DNA from: Rhodanobacter sp. B05
GTDB taxonomy: Bacteria; Pseudomonadota; Gammaproteobacteria; Xanthomonadales; Rhodanobacteraceae
Length of the DNA: 64,000 nt
Direction: 5' to 3'
NCBI RefSeq assembly: GCF_002001085.1
Contig: NZ_MUNU01000012.1
Coordinates: forward strand, 62,001 to 126,000
The position numbers and the translations under genes are program-made. The notes beneath the pieces are model-generated. The model was given only the letters and a program-made list of their open reading frames with translations, was not told where the DNA came from and made no database searches. Of the stretch, positions 18,352 to 27,448 are shown in pieces; position 1 is the first letter of the stretch, and each line of letters begins with the position of its first letter.

Positions 18352-18377
18352 AAAAAAAGCCGGGCACGAGGCCCGGC
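18352..18377 (-). terminator. Rho-independent terminator after the TonB receptor
   Basis: On the minus strand the stem GCCGGGC/GCCCGGC (18371-18377 and 18359-18365) has a 5-base loop and is followed by seven T residues. It lies 21 bases past the receptor stop codon. Confidence 0.9.
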
Positions 18378-18398
18378 AATGGGGAGGCTTTCATTCAA

Positions 18399-21300
18399 TC
18401 AAAAATCGTAGGCGACCGAGAAGCGGACCATGCGCGGTGCCTGGGTATTCAGCAGCCTGCCGTAATCGGAATTCGGATTATTGGTTGTTCCGAAAAAGTC
18501 GTTGACGAAGATCGCCTGCTGGCTGTCGAACAGGTTGAACACCGCGAGGCCGAAGTCGAGCTTGCGATCAGCCCACGCCGGCTTGTAGTCCACATTGAGG
18601 TCGAGCCGGGTGGTCCACGGCATGCGGCCCAGCGAACCCGGTGGAACCGGCACCCCGCCGCACCAGTAGTAGGTGTGGGAACCGTGCAATGCCAGCTGGC
18701 CAGGTCCGTAGCCGCCCCTGCACATGCGGGGCGTACCGGAAGCAGCGTACAGATTGCCGCCAACCGTCCATTCCGAATCGATCGCATAAGCGCCGAAGAC
18801 CTTGAACTGGTGCCTGCGGTCATTGGGCAGCACGCCGGACGACCACTCCATCCTTTCAGGGAAATCCCATGCCGTCGTGAGCGATTCGTAGGAGCCGCTC
18901 TGTTGCGAATAAGTACTGACCGGCCCTTCCGTATTGCCCCAGGTCCTGGAGAACACGTAGTCGATCTTGGCCATCCACTTGCCGTCCCAGTCGTGCGCCA
19001 GCGACAGGTCCAGGGAGTAATAACGGCGTTCCGGCCCCTTCGTGAAGCCCTGATCTGCTTTTGTAAAGGTGACCGGAACAAGGGAGCCGTCCGGCGCCTT
19101 CATCAGGAGGTTGTTGGTAACGCCCGGATTGATCAGGACGAGGCTCTGTGACCAGTCACTGCAGGAATCCGGCGTCATCCAGGAATAGCCTTGCGCCAGC
19201 CCCGCCGCACACTCCCGTTGCTCGTCGTCATAGTCATCGATGATGCGATTCATCTTCTGGTAGGTACCCGTTGCACTGGCTACCCACTTCGTTCCCAGCA
19301 TCTCGAACTGCTGCTGCGCGCCTAGAACGTAATTGTCTGAAAATTCGGCCTGGATGTTTTGCGCCGTGGATACTCTCGGATCTTTCGGCTGGCCATATTC
19401 GTTGTCGATCGACACACCGGTCGACGGCGTCTGCGGCAAGGGTGTGAAACCGATCGGCTCGCCGGTCGCCGGGTCGATACCCGTATAGGTACCGTACAAA
19501 TTGGTTGCCGTCACAGGTGCGGCAATGGACGTTGCCGTGGTCAACGGCAGCGCGAGGTAATAGCGACCGGCATTGCCAAACACCTTCAACGTCGAATCAC
19601 CGTGCACGTCCCAGCTGAAACCCAGACGCGGCGCCCATTGCGGCTTGGTCAATCTGATGTAGGGCACGCCAGACCCGTCGAAGTTGGTGAACTGGTCATT
19701 GCGCATGCCAAGGTTCAGCAGCAGGTTCGGCGTAACCTGCCAGTTGTCCTCGATGTACTGGGCGCGCTGGATGACCTTCACCGATGCGGATGAGCGATCG
19801 ATACGCTGCATTACATAGTAGCAATGCGTTTTCCCATCGGACCCGGTCGTGCAATCAGGTGACGGGGCGACATACGGCGGACTGCCGGGACCGGTGCCAA
19901 AAAGCGGCGTGCCCGGATCGCCACTGCCGTAGACCCACGCATAACCTGGCCCGGTCATTTCGGCGCCATCATTGAAATCCCAGGAGTTGATGTTGTCGAT
20001 GCCAGCCTGGAAATCATGGTTACCCAGCTTGTAGTCCAGACTCAGGCGATAGCTCGTGACATTGACGCGATGCGACGGATCGGACTGCTGCGAGTTTGTC
20101 TGCGAGTTGACAATACCCCCGGGCGGGACGAACGCAGGGTTCTGCACGGAAGGGCTGCCGACATGCGGCAAGTTGGGATCGAACCCCGGATAGCCAGGCT
20201 GCTCGGTGTAATACTCCCCACGCGTCTTGCCGAGCATCGCATTGAGGGTCAGGTCGTCGGTGAGATAGGACGTGTAGTTGGCCGTCCACATGCTGAACTT
20301 GGTCTTGGCCGTCTGATCGAGGTTGGAAAAAGTTCCGGTCTTCAAGGCGTCGTAGTCGAAGTTGTAATCCGTCTGCCACGTCTTGTTGGAGCTCTGCAGA
20401 CCGGTCACGGTCAGCAGGTTGCTGTCGTTGATATTCCAGTTCAGTTTCGCGTAGAGCTTGGGCGCGTGCATCTTGTAGTCGTACGCGAATGGACTTTCGA
20501 CCGAGCCGATGGTGGTGCCACTCGTGTTGTCCTGTTCGGCGGCCAGGAAGAAGAACAATTTGTCCTTGATGATCGGGCCGCTGACGTAGGCGTCGTAAAC
20601 CGTTTCCTGGGCATGATTGCCCTTGTTGTATGTACTCAGATCCCCGGGGCTCAGGCCCGGGTCGGTCTCCAGTGGATTGGCAAAGTAGTAGTTGCGTTTA
20701 TCGGCTCTCCACGGAGTGCCGGCTGGCTCCCACTGGGCACGCACGCCAAAGTGCCACTGGTTGGAACCACTCTTGCCGATCTGGTTGATCACGCCACCGA
20801 TGGAACGGCCATACGTGGCGCCGTAGCCACTGATGAAGGTCTGTTGCTGCTCGATGGCACCATAGGGAAGCTCGATACCGCCCTGCGCCGTGAGCGCATC
20901 GGTGACATTCATGCCGTCGATGTAATACGCATTCTCGGCAGTCGAGGCGCCTCCAAACACGTTGATCGGCGTACCCAGCGGACCAGAGCTCAGCTGGGGT
21001 GAGCCCATGTTGACACCGGGCGCCAACATCGCGATGTCCGCAGCGGATCGCTGCAACGGCAATTGCCGCAGCTGCTCGGCCGTAATCGTGGTGACCTGGT
21101 TGGTCGTGCTCACATCTATCGGGGGAATCGCGTTGGCCGTGACGACGACGCCACTGAGGTTCGCGATGTTCTTGCCGCCTGACGCCGACGAAAAATCCAC
21201 CGCGACCGCGCCGCCTGCCACCGGACTCACATCATCGCGACTCTGCACAACCTTGCCATCTTGCAGCAGGGAAACCGTATAGGTCCCGACCGGCAGGGTG

Positions 21301-21533
21301 ATCGAATATTTGCCGGACGGATCCACGGAGACGGTGCGGCGGAAGCCCGCGCCGCCCGTAATTTGAATGGTCTCGTTCGCTTGAACCGGGACCGTGCCCT
21401 GGATGGTGCCGCGTGTCGCCTGCGACCATGCCGTGCCCGCAAAGCCCGAGATGACGGACCCGATGGCCAGTACCAGCGCCTTGCGCTGAAAGATGTGGCG
21501 GCGACGTGCTGTGCGTACAGGATTGGACTTCAT
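18399..21533 (-). CDS. Oar-like TonB-dependent outer-membrane receptor
   Basis: The protein has 1044 residues from ATG 21533. A long signal segment ends near AWSQA. A carboxypeptidase-regulatory/SpaA-like beta-domain follows (GTIQGTV...GKYSITLPVGTYTVSLLQDG). The plug domain comes next (VVTANAIPPIDVSTTNQVTTITAEQL, YYIDGMNV, GGVINQIGKSGSN) and then a large 22-strand barrel ending in a terminal aromatic motif (RMVRFSVAYDF). Oar-type receptors import peptides, proteins or glycans using TonB energy; none has a fixed substrate. It has promoter copy B of the shared architecture and a leader of about 240 bases. In this context it is the likely outer-membrane gate for the peptides processed by the island. 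Confidence 0.9.
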   Translation of the reverse strand: MKSNPVRTARRRHIFQRKALVLAIGSVISGFAGTAWSQATRGTIQGTVPVQANETIQITGGAGFRRTVSVDPSGKYSITLPVGTYTVSLLQDGKVVQSRDDVSPVAGGAVAVDFSSASGGKNIANLSGVVVTANAIPPIDVSTTNQVTTITAEQLRQLPLQRSAADIAMLAPGVNMGSPQLSSGPLGTPINVFGGASTAENAYYIDGMNVTDALTAQGGIELPYGAIEQQQTFISGYGATYGRSIGGVINQIGKSGSNQWHFGVRAQWEPAGTPWRADKRNYYFANPLETDPGLSPGDLSTYNKGNHAQETVYDAYVSGPIIKDKLFFFLAAEQDNTSGTTIGSVESPFAYDYKMHAPKLYAKLNWNINDSNLLTVTGLQSSNKTWQTDYNFDYDALKTGTFSNLDQTAKTKFSMWTANYTSYLTDDLTLNAMLGKTRGEYYTEQPGYPGFDPNLPHVGSPSVQNPAFVPPGGIVNSQTNSQQSDPSHRVNVTSYRLSLDYKLGNHDFQAGIDNINSWDFNDGAEMTGPGYAWVYGSGDPGTPLFGTGPGSPPYVAPSPDCTTGSDGKTHCYYVMQRIDRSSASVKVIQRAQYIEDNWQVTPNLLLNLGMRNDQFTNFDGSGVPYIRLTKPQWAPRLGFSWDVHGDSTLKVFGNAGRYYLALPLTTATSIAAPVTATNLYGTYTGIDPATGEPIGFTPLPQTPSTGVSIDNEYGQPKDPRVSTAQNIQAEFSDNYVLGAQQQFEMLGTKWVASATGTYQKMNRIIDDYDDEQRECAAGLAQGYSWMTPDSCSDWSQSLVLINPGVTNNLLMKAPDGSLVPVTFTKADQGFTKGPERRYYSLDLSLAHDWDGKWMAKIDYVFSRTWGNTEGPVSTYSQQSGSYESLTTAWDFPERMEWSSGVLPNDRRHQFKVFGAYAIDSEWTVGGNLYAASGTPRMCRGGYGPGQLALHGSHTYYWCGGVPVPPGSLGRMPWTTRLDLNVDYKPAWADRKLDFGLAVFNLFDSQQAIFVNDFFGTTNNPNSDYGRLLNTQAPRMVRFSVAYDF

Positions 21534-21970
21534 TAGGTGTGCACCCCACTTGGTCAATGGCTTTGCAAGTCAACGGACAAACGCAACGTGACAACCCGGG
21601 GGCCGACGCTGCAAGAGAACGATGAGCCGGAAGATTGAGCGCAGCCACGGCGGCTGGAAACGGACAGGTATCGCCGCGCGGCGCTGCAGCATGGCGTCAC
21701 TCCGCTGGCGGACTGTGCGCTCGGTGACGGTGCGCTTCGATCAAACATGAACGCCGCTCCCACCCCGGGTCATTCATGCCGAGCATAAACAGCAGCAGGT
21801 ATCGGCCACCAATGAAAAAAGCGCCGACTTGCATAACCGCAGGTTGTGGACGTTCGCCATCGGCGCAATGCGCTGGCGCCGGATGACGCGACTCAAGGGA
21901 GAAAGCGCGCACAGCGTATCCAGTGCAATGTCGTCGCCTTGGCTACCCGGAACGGGCGTGCAACGCACCC
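21534..21970. other. Intergenic region between TonB receptor and lysR
   Basis: No gene is seen in 437 bases. It carries promoter copy B (21782-21847), the receptor's long leader and the short tail after the lysR stop. A 60-70 codon frame inside the leader is rich in Ser/Arg and has no support. Confidence 0.5.
21782..21847 (-). promoter_or_regulatory. Shared LysR-type promoter, copy B (TonB receptor)
   Basis: The dyad ATAAC-N5-GTTGT lies at 21833-21847, the conserved block CCAATGAAAA begins at 21809, and the -10 TATGCT (minus strand) is at 21782-21787 after 21 bases. A 29-base stretch (21809-21837) is identical to copy C in reverse orientation. Confidence 0.8.
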
Positions 21971-22873
21971 TCAAACGGTAGCCAACAACCGCTGCGCAAG
22001 TTGACGCACGAGGCCGAGGAAACGTTTCTGCACCGCGTTCAACGGGCTGTCCGGTCGATAAATCGCATACAGCACGACATCCATGCGCAGGTCGAGCGGA
22101 CGCATTTGCACGGCTTTGCCGCCGTCGCGCCGTGCGGTGAACGGATCGACCAGCGCCAGGCCTTCACCTTGCGCAACCAGTGAATGCGCCAGCTGGTAGG
22201 TCTGCACCCGCACCGGGGTACGCGGCGCCGGGGAAAGCTGCGCCAGGTGGCTCTGCAACATGTTGCCCAGTGCATCCTGCACCGCGATGCCGATCATGGG
22301 TTGACCGGCCAACGCGGTGATCGGCAAGGGACGTTTCAACTCCGCGACCGACCACCAATCCGGAGGAGCGATCACCATGACCTGCCCGCGGCACAGCGGC
22401 TCCCGGCACAGGTTCTGGCGACCGGTATCCTGCAAGGTCAGGCCGATGTCGGTTTCGTGGAGCAGCAGCGATTCACACATCACTGCCGAGTGCTGGGTGA
22501 ACAGCTCCACGCTCGTGCCCGGAAAGATCTTGCGCAACAACGTGACCGCATCGGGCACCAGCGATTGAGCCAGTGCAGGCGTGCAAGTCACCCGCAACGG
22601 GCAACTGTCCGTCAGGCTCATGTTCGCCGTGAGGCGCTGCAGCTCGTTCAATTCCTGGATGATCTTTTCGATACGCTGGCGCAACAGCAGTGCCTGCTCG
22701 GTCGGCAACAGGCGTCCACGCACCCGGCTGAACAAGGCAAAGCCGAGTTGCTGTTCGGCTTGCTGCAAGGCCTTGCTGGCCGCCGGCTGCGAGATGTTCA
22801 GCAGGTTTGCCGCTCCGGTCAGGCTTCCGGTAGTCAGGACGGCATGGAACAACTCAATGTAGCGCAGGCGCAT
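21971..22873 (-). CDS. LysR-family transcriptional regulator
   Basis: The protein has 300 residues, the standard LysR length. The N-terminal winged helix-turn-helix is MRLRYIELFHAVLTTGSLTGAANLLNISQPAASKALQQ in character (residues 1-60), and the rest is a two-lobe effector-binding domain (about 90-295). It is divergent from dgcN, and promoter copy C lies between them, 121 bases from its own start. Two further identical-architecture promoters lie upstream of the receptor and the permease-dmpA operon. It is therefore the best candidate for the factor that binds the ATAAC-N5-GTTGT dyads. The ligand is unknown; a D-amino acid or dipeptide from the pathway is a guess. Confidence 0.92.
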   Translation of the reverse strand: MRLRYIELFHAVLTTGSLTGAANLLNISQPAASKALQQAEQQLGFALFSRVRGRLLPTEQALLLRQRIEKIIQELNELQRLTANMSLTDSCPLRVTCTPALAQSLVPDAVTLLRKIFPGTSVELFTQHSAVMCESLLLHETDIGLTLQDTGRQNLCREPLCRGQVMVIAPPDWWSVAELKRPLPITALAGQPMIGIAVQDALGNMLQSHLAQLSPAPRTPVRVQTYQLAHSLVAQGEGLALVDPFTARRDGGKAVQMRPLDLRMDVVLYAIYRPDSPLNAVQKRFLGLVRQLAQRLLATV

Positions 22874-22993
22874 AACCGGGTTTCACCCTTGGCCACGATG
22901 GCAACGTGGCTTGAGTGCAACACAAGGCGTGCCACCCAGGCAAATCCCGCCGCCCTTGCCTGCCCGCGACGACCCACTCCGGGGAGCAGGGCC

Positions 22994-23059
22994 ACAACCT
23001 TCAGTTATGCAAGTCGGCGCTTTTTTCATTGGTGACTTGCGCCTGCCGGTGACTATGCT
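22994..23059 (+). promoter_or_regulatory. Shared LysR-type promoter, copy C (dgcN operon)
   Basis: The dyad lies at 22994-23008, the conserved block TTTTTTCATTGG ends at 23032, then come 21 bases and TATGCT (23054-23059). The predicted start site near 23066 puts the dyad centre at about -65. It lies between the divergent lysR and dgcN genes, so it could also mediate lysR autoregulation. Confidence 0.8.
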
Positions 23060-23112
23060 CCCGGCGTATCTTCGTGGGTGAACGAAGACCCGTCGAGTGG
23101 AGTAATCAATTC

Positions 23113-24156
23113 ATGTCCAACGCTGCCGATGCAGCCTTGCCTGCCCATTGGGGTCCGCCGTACCTGCTCTATCTGGGCAGCGCGGCCGACGATCTGGCCA
23201 TCAAGACGGCCAGGGGACTTGCGCACTGGCGTCCGGATTGGTGCATCGGCCAATATCGGCGCCCCGATTGCAAGCCGACCCTCGGCCTGTTCGAAATGAA
23301 CATGACCCGGGCCAGGAGCGAAGGTGCCGATACCATGGTGATCGGTGCCGCGAATGCCGGTGGGCTGATGTCGGCGGAAATCGTCGCCGATGCCATCGCC
23401 GCGCTTGACGCCGGCCTCAACGTGGCCGCGGGCCTGCACCAGAAACTGCGTGAGAACCCGGACATCGTGGCCGCTGCCCGACGCAATGGCCGCGTGCTGT
23501 TCGATGCACGCGACCCGATCCGGAACATCCCGGTCGGCACGGGTCGCCCACGCGCAGGCCGGCGGCTGCTCACCGTGGGTACCGATTGCTCGGTGGGCAA
23601 GATGTACACCGCACTGGCACTCGAACGCGCCATGCGTCAACGCGGTCTGCCGGCGGATTTTCGCGCGACCGGCCAGACCGGCATTCTCGTCGCCGGATCG
23701 GGCGTGCCGATCGATGCGGTAGTCGCCGACTTCATCTCCGGCGCGGCCGAATGGATTTCGCCGGTCCGCCTCGACGGTGGCTGGGACCTGATCGAAGGCC
23801 AGGGCTCGCTGTTCCATCCTTCCTATGCCGGCGTGTCGCTCGGCTTGCTGCATGGAGCCCAGCCCGACGCCCTGGTGCTGTGCCACGAGCCAACCCGACA
23901 GCACATGCGCGGCCTGTCGGATTGCCCGCTGCCCGAGCTGAAACTCTGCCTCGAAGCCAACCTCGTCGCCGCGCGCCTGACCAATCCCGCGGTCAAGGCC
24001 GTCGGCGTCGCGCTCAACACATCGGGCCTGGCCAGAGCGGAAGCCGCTGCAGCGTGCCGGCAAATCGGCGATTTGCTTGAGCTACCCTGCCAGGATCCTG
24101 TCACGATGGGTGTCGAGGATATCGTGGACAGCCTGCTCGCACGCTGCGCGAACTGA
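23113..24156 (+). CDS. dgcN: DUF1611-family protein, DgcN-like D-glutamate N-acetyltransferase
   Basis: The protein has 347 residues from ATG 23113, with GGAG upstream. It has the DUF1611 two-domain layout: an N-terminal Rossmann-like part and a C-terminal P-loop part. The Walker-A-like sequence is GTDCSVGK (156-163), and GTGRPRAGRR and EGQGSLFHPSYAGVS are conserved blocks. Members studied in marine proteobacteria (DgcN) acetylate D-glutamate to N-acetyl-D-glutamate, which DgcA, an enolase-superfamily racemase, turns into the L form. A DgcA-like enzyme is encoded at 33501-34598. It leads a plus-strand operon with ggt and an aldolase. The D-Glu role is a family inference; other DUF1611 members may differ. 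Confidence 0.78.
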   Translation: MSNAADAALPAHWGPPYLLYLGSAADDLAIKTARGLAHWRPDWCIGQYRRPDCKPTLGLFEMNMTRARSEGADTMVIGAANAGGLMSAEIVADAIAALDAGLNVAAGLHQKLRENPDIVAAARRNGRVLFDARDPIRNIPVGTGRPRAGRRLLTVGTDCSVGKMYTALALERAMRQRGLPADFRATGQTGILVAGSGVPIDAVVADFISGAAEWISPVRLDGGWDLIEGQGSLFHPSYAGVSLGLLHGAQPDALVLCHEPTRQHMRGLSDCPLPELKLCLEANLVAARLTNPAVKAVGVALNTSGLARAEAAAACRQIGDLLELPCQDPVTMGVEDIVDSLLARCAN

Positions 24157-24235
24157 CCGGGGCGGATGAATTTGCCTTTTCGTCGAGCGCGCGGATGCGA
24201 ACATGCCGGATCCGATTACTGCCAAGGGTGAACCC

Positions 24236-26050
24236 ATGTCCGATTCAAACACACCGAAACTCGATGCCAGGCGAGCCACACCGGCGACGGCGTTACCTCA
24301 CCGCCGGTGGAGGCGACGCGCCCTGCTGGCGGCGATGCTGGCAGCATTCAGCGCGCTGACCTGCGCCCAGGATGTCAATCCTGACGCAACCGGTCGCGAG
24401 CCCGTCAGCACCCGAGCGGCACTGCAAAACGCCAAACCGGTGACCGCCAGGCACGCCATGGTGGTCAGCGCGCAGCACCTGGCCACCATGGTGGGCGTGG
24501 ACATTCTCAAACAGGGCGGCAATGCCGTGGATGCCGCCGTGGCGGTAGGTTTTGCGGAAGCCGTGGTGCATCCGTGCTGCGGCAATATCGGCGGCGGCGG
24601 GTTCATGACCATCCACCTCAGGGACGGTCGCAACCTGTTCCTCAATTTCCGCGAGAAGGCTCCGTTGAAGGCCACGCCGACGATGTTCCAGGACGCCGAC
24701 GGCAACGTCGTCGAGGGACGCAGTACGGACAGCTATCTCGGCGTGGGTGTGCCAGGCACGGTCATGGGTTTCGCCACCGCGCTGAAAGCCTACGGCACGA
24801 TGTCGCTGAAGCAGGTCATCGCGCCGGCCATCAAGCTGGCCAGCGAGGGCTACGTGCTCAAGCAGGGTGACGTCGACAGCCTCGACCCGCGCAGCGAGGA
24901 TTTTGCCAGGCATGCCAACGTGGCGGCGATCTTCCTCAATCATGGCCAGCCGTTCGCGGTTGGCGAGCGGCTGGTGCAGAAGGACCTGGCGCACACGCTG
25001 GAACTGATCGCCAACGGTGGCACCAGGGCGTTCTACGAGGGGCCGATCGCCCGCGCCGTGGTCAAGGGCAGCGACGCCAATGGCGGCATCCTGTCGCTGC
25101 GCGACTTTGCCGGCTACACCGCACAGTGGGAAAAGCCGATCACGTGCGAGTACCGCGGCTACACCGTCGTCTCGGCGCCGCCGCCGAGTTCCGGCGGCAC
25201 CACACTCTGCGAAATTCTGCAGATCATCAAACCGTATCCCTTCGCCCAGTGGGGCTACGGCTCGGTAAACACCGTGCATTACCTGGTCGAGGCCGAACGC
25301 CGCGCCTTCGCCGACCGCAACACTTACCTGGGTGATCCAGCCTTCGTGCACAACCCGATCGACAAGCTGCTCTCGGCTAGTCACGCGGCCAAACTGCGCG
25401 CCACCATCCTGCCGGACAAGGCCACGCCGTCATCCGAGATCACGGGCAGTCTCGGCGCGCCCGAAGGGCAGCACACGACGCATTACTCGGTCGTCGACAA
25501 GGACGGCAACGCCGTCGCCGTCACCTACACCGTCAACTTCCTGTTCGGCAACAAACAGATCGCCGGCGATACCGGTTTCTTCCTCAACGACGAAATGGAC
25601 GACTTCACCTCCAAGCCGGGGGTAGCCAACGGAGCGGGCCTGGTCCAGGGGGTGATCAATCAGGTGGAACCGGGCAAGCGACCCTTGAGCTCGATGACGC
25701 CGACCATCGTGCTGCGCGGCGGCAAGCCGTTCATGCTCACCGGCAGCCCCGGCAGCGCGACCATCATCTCGTCCACGCTGGACAGCATTCTCAACGTGGT
25801 CGACTTCGGCATGAACATGCAGCAGGCCGTCAATGCACCGCGCGTACACCAGCAGTGGTATCCCGATGTCGTTTACGCCGGCGAGGGCCTGCTTACGCCC
25901 ACGTCGCAGCAGGCCCTGGAAGCGATGGGCTACAAGTTCCAGCGGTTCAGCGGCGGTGCCGTCGAGGCGATCCTGGTCAATCCAAAGACCGGCCTGCTGG
26001 AAGGCGCCAACGACCCGCGTCGGCCGGCCGGACTGGCCGCCGGTTATTGA
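24236..26050 (+). CDS. ggt: Gamma-glutamyltranspeptidase
   Basis: The enzyme hydrolyses or transfers gamma-glutamyl groups (glutathione, gamma-Glu peptides). It has 604 residues from ATG 24236. An N-terminal signal/anchor (RRRALLAAMLAAFSALTCAQ, ending near residue 45) sends it to the periplasm. It is an autoprocessed Ntn hydrolase; the new N-terminus and nucleophile is Thr414 in GQHTTHYSVVD. GNAVDAAVAVGFAEAVVHPCCGNIGGGGFM and PSSGGTTLCEILQI are the substrate-pocket blocks, and PLSSMTPTIV and TGSPGSATI complete the small subunit. It lies 79 bases after dgcN. gamma-D-Glu linkages occur in peptidoglycan stems, which fits the neighbourhood, though glutathione is the usual substrate. Confidence 0.94.
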   Translation: MSDSNTPKLDARRATPATALPHRRWRRRALLAAMLAAFSALTCAQDVNPDATGREPVSTRAALQNAKPVTARHAMVVSAQHLATMVGVDILKQGGNAVDAAVAVGFAEAVVHPCCGNIGGGGFMTIHLRDGRNLFLNFREKAPLKATPTMFQDADGNVVEGRSTDSYLGVGVPGTVMGFATALKAYGTMSLKQVIAPAIKLASEGYVLKQGDVDSLDPRSEDFARHANVAAIFLNHGQPFAVGERLVQKDLAHTLELIANGGTRAFYEGPIARAVVKGSDANGGILSLRDFAGYTAQWEKPITCEYRGYTVVSAPPPSSGGTTLCEILQIIKPYPFAQWGYGSVNTVHYLVEAERRAFADRNTYLGDPAFVHNPIDKLLSASHAAKLRATILPDKATPSSEITGSLGAPEGQHTTHYSVVDKDGNAVAVTYTVNFLFGNKQIAGDTGFFLNDEMDDFTSKPGVANGAGLVQGVINQVEPGKRPLSSMTPTIVLRGGKPFMLTGSPGSATIISSTLDSILNVVDFGMNMQQAVNAPRVHQQWYPDVVYAGEGLLTPTSQQALEAMGYKFQRFSGGAVEAILVNPKTGLLEGANDPRRPAGLAAGY

Positions 26051-26202
26051 TCGGACAATCCGGTGCGACGCCCCGGGAATGCCGGAGCCCTTCCCTCCAG
26101 CCATCGGGGCGCGCAGCATGTTCGCGTACAGGCGCGCCGGTGTCGTCATCAACGGCAGCCATGCCGATCCCGAAAACCTGCTCCGGAGTTCAGAACCCTT
26201 GC

Positions 26203-27366
26203 ATGAACGCGAAGACGGATTTCGCCGGCTACACCGTCGGCTATGACATACCCGCTCTGCCAGGCATGGTCGAGGCGGATATCCAGACTCCGTGCCTGAT
26301 CCTCGATCTCGACGCACTCGAGCGCAACATCCGGAAAATGGGCGATTACGCGAAAGCGCACGGCATGCGCCATCGCAGCCACGGCAAGATGCACAAGTCG
26401 GTCGACGTGCAGAAGCTGCAGGAAAGACTGGGCGGCGCCGTGGGCATCTGCTGCCAGAAGGTTGCCGAGGCCGAGGTCTTCGCCCGCGGCGGGATCAAGG
26501 ACATCCTCGTCTCGAACCAGGTGCGCGACCCGCTCAAGATCGACCGTCTCGCGCAGCTGCCGAAATACGGCGGCCGGATCGCCGTCTGCATCGATGATGT
26601 GGCGAACGTGGGCGACCTCTCGGCCGCCGCGCAGAAGCACGGCACGACGCTCGAATGCCTGGTCGAGATCGATTGCGGCGCGGGCCGCTGCGGCGTCACG
26701 ACGAGCGAGGCCGCCGTCGAGATCGCCAGGGCCATCGACGCCGCGCCCGGCCTGATATTCACCGGCATCCAGGCGTATCAAGGCGCCATGCAGCACCTGG
26801 AAAGCTACGCGGAGCGTGAGGCCAAACTCGATGCCGCCATCATCCAGGTGAAAGCCGTCGTCGCTGCCCTGCAGGCGGTCGGACTGAAGCCGGACCTGGT
26901 CTCGGGCGGTGGCACCGGCTCGTATCGCTTCGAGTCCGGTTCAGTCGTCTACAACGAACTGCAATGCGGCAGTTACGCCTTCATGGACGCCGACTACGGC
27001 CGCATCAGGGACCAGGACGGGAATCGCCTCGATCATGGCGAATGGGAGAACGCACTCTTCATCCTGACCACGGTGATGAGCCACGCCAAGCCCGATCTGG
27101 CGGTCTGCGATGCGGGTCTCAAGGCGCAGTCGGTCGATAGCGGCCTGCCCTTCGTCTACGGCCGCGACGATGTGAAATACATCAACTGCTCGGACGAGCA
27201 CGGCGTCATCGAGGACAAGCGCGGTGTTCTGCGTGTCAACGAAAAGCTGAAGCTCGTTCCCGGCCATTGCGACCCGACCTGCAATGTCCATGACTGGTAC
27301 GTCGGCGTGCGCAACGGCAAGGTCGAGGTGGTCTGGCCGGTCTCGGCTCGCGGAAGGGGCTACTGA
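26203..27366 (+). CDS. 3-hydroxy-D-aspartate aldolase / D-threonine aldolase-like PLP enzyme
   Basis: The protein has 387 residues from ATG 26203. It belongs to the alanine-racemase-fold family of D-threonine aldolase, D-serine dehydratase and BhcC. The PLP lysine is K62 in RSHGKMHKS, the glycine-rich phosphate loop is VSGGGTGSYRFE, and the metal site is His-Cys in VPGHCDPTCNVHDW. Its length and overall sequence style are closest to BhcC, which cleaves or forms 3-hydroxyaspartate from glyoxylate and glycine. The other genes of the beta-hydroxyaspartate cycle are absent, so a role in D-hydroxyamino acid breakdown is likelier. It follows ggt by 152 bases and is probably co-transcribed. Confidence 0.82.
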   Translation: MNAKTDFAGYTVGYDIPALPGMVEADIQTPCLILDLDALERNIRKMGDYAKAHGMRHRSHGKMHKSVDVQKLQERLGGAVGICCQKVAEAEVFARGGIKDILVSNQVRDPLKIDRLAQLPKYGGRIAVCIDDVANVGDLSAAAQKHGTTLECLVEIDCGAGRCGVTTSEAAVEIARAIDAAPGLIFTGIQAYQGAMQHLESYAEREAKLDAAIIQVKAVVAALQAVGLKPDLVSGGGTGSYRFESGSVVYNELQCGSYAFMDADYGRIRDQDGNRLDHGEWENALFILTTVMSHAKPDLAVCDAGLKAQSVDSGLPFVYGRDDVKYINCSDEHGVIEDKRGVLRVNEKLKLVPGHCDPTCNVHDWYVGVRNGKVEVVWPVSARGRGY

Positions 27367-27448
27367 AGATCGGCGTCGCCCAACCGGCAGTCCTCGCCCC
27401 GGGCTGCTCTGGTTCCCATGCGTTTGCCGCGCGGGTGAAACTCCGAAC

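Noticed and set aside
21554..21763. Small frame inside the TonB receptor leader
   Set aside because: Ser/Arg-rich, no ribosome site; treated as untranslated leader.
26203..27366. Complete beta-hydroxyaspartate cycle
   Set aside because: Only the aldolase-like enzyme is present; no aminotransferase, dehydratase or imine reductase genes are nearby.
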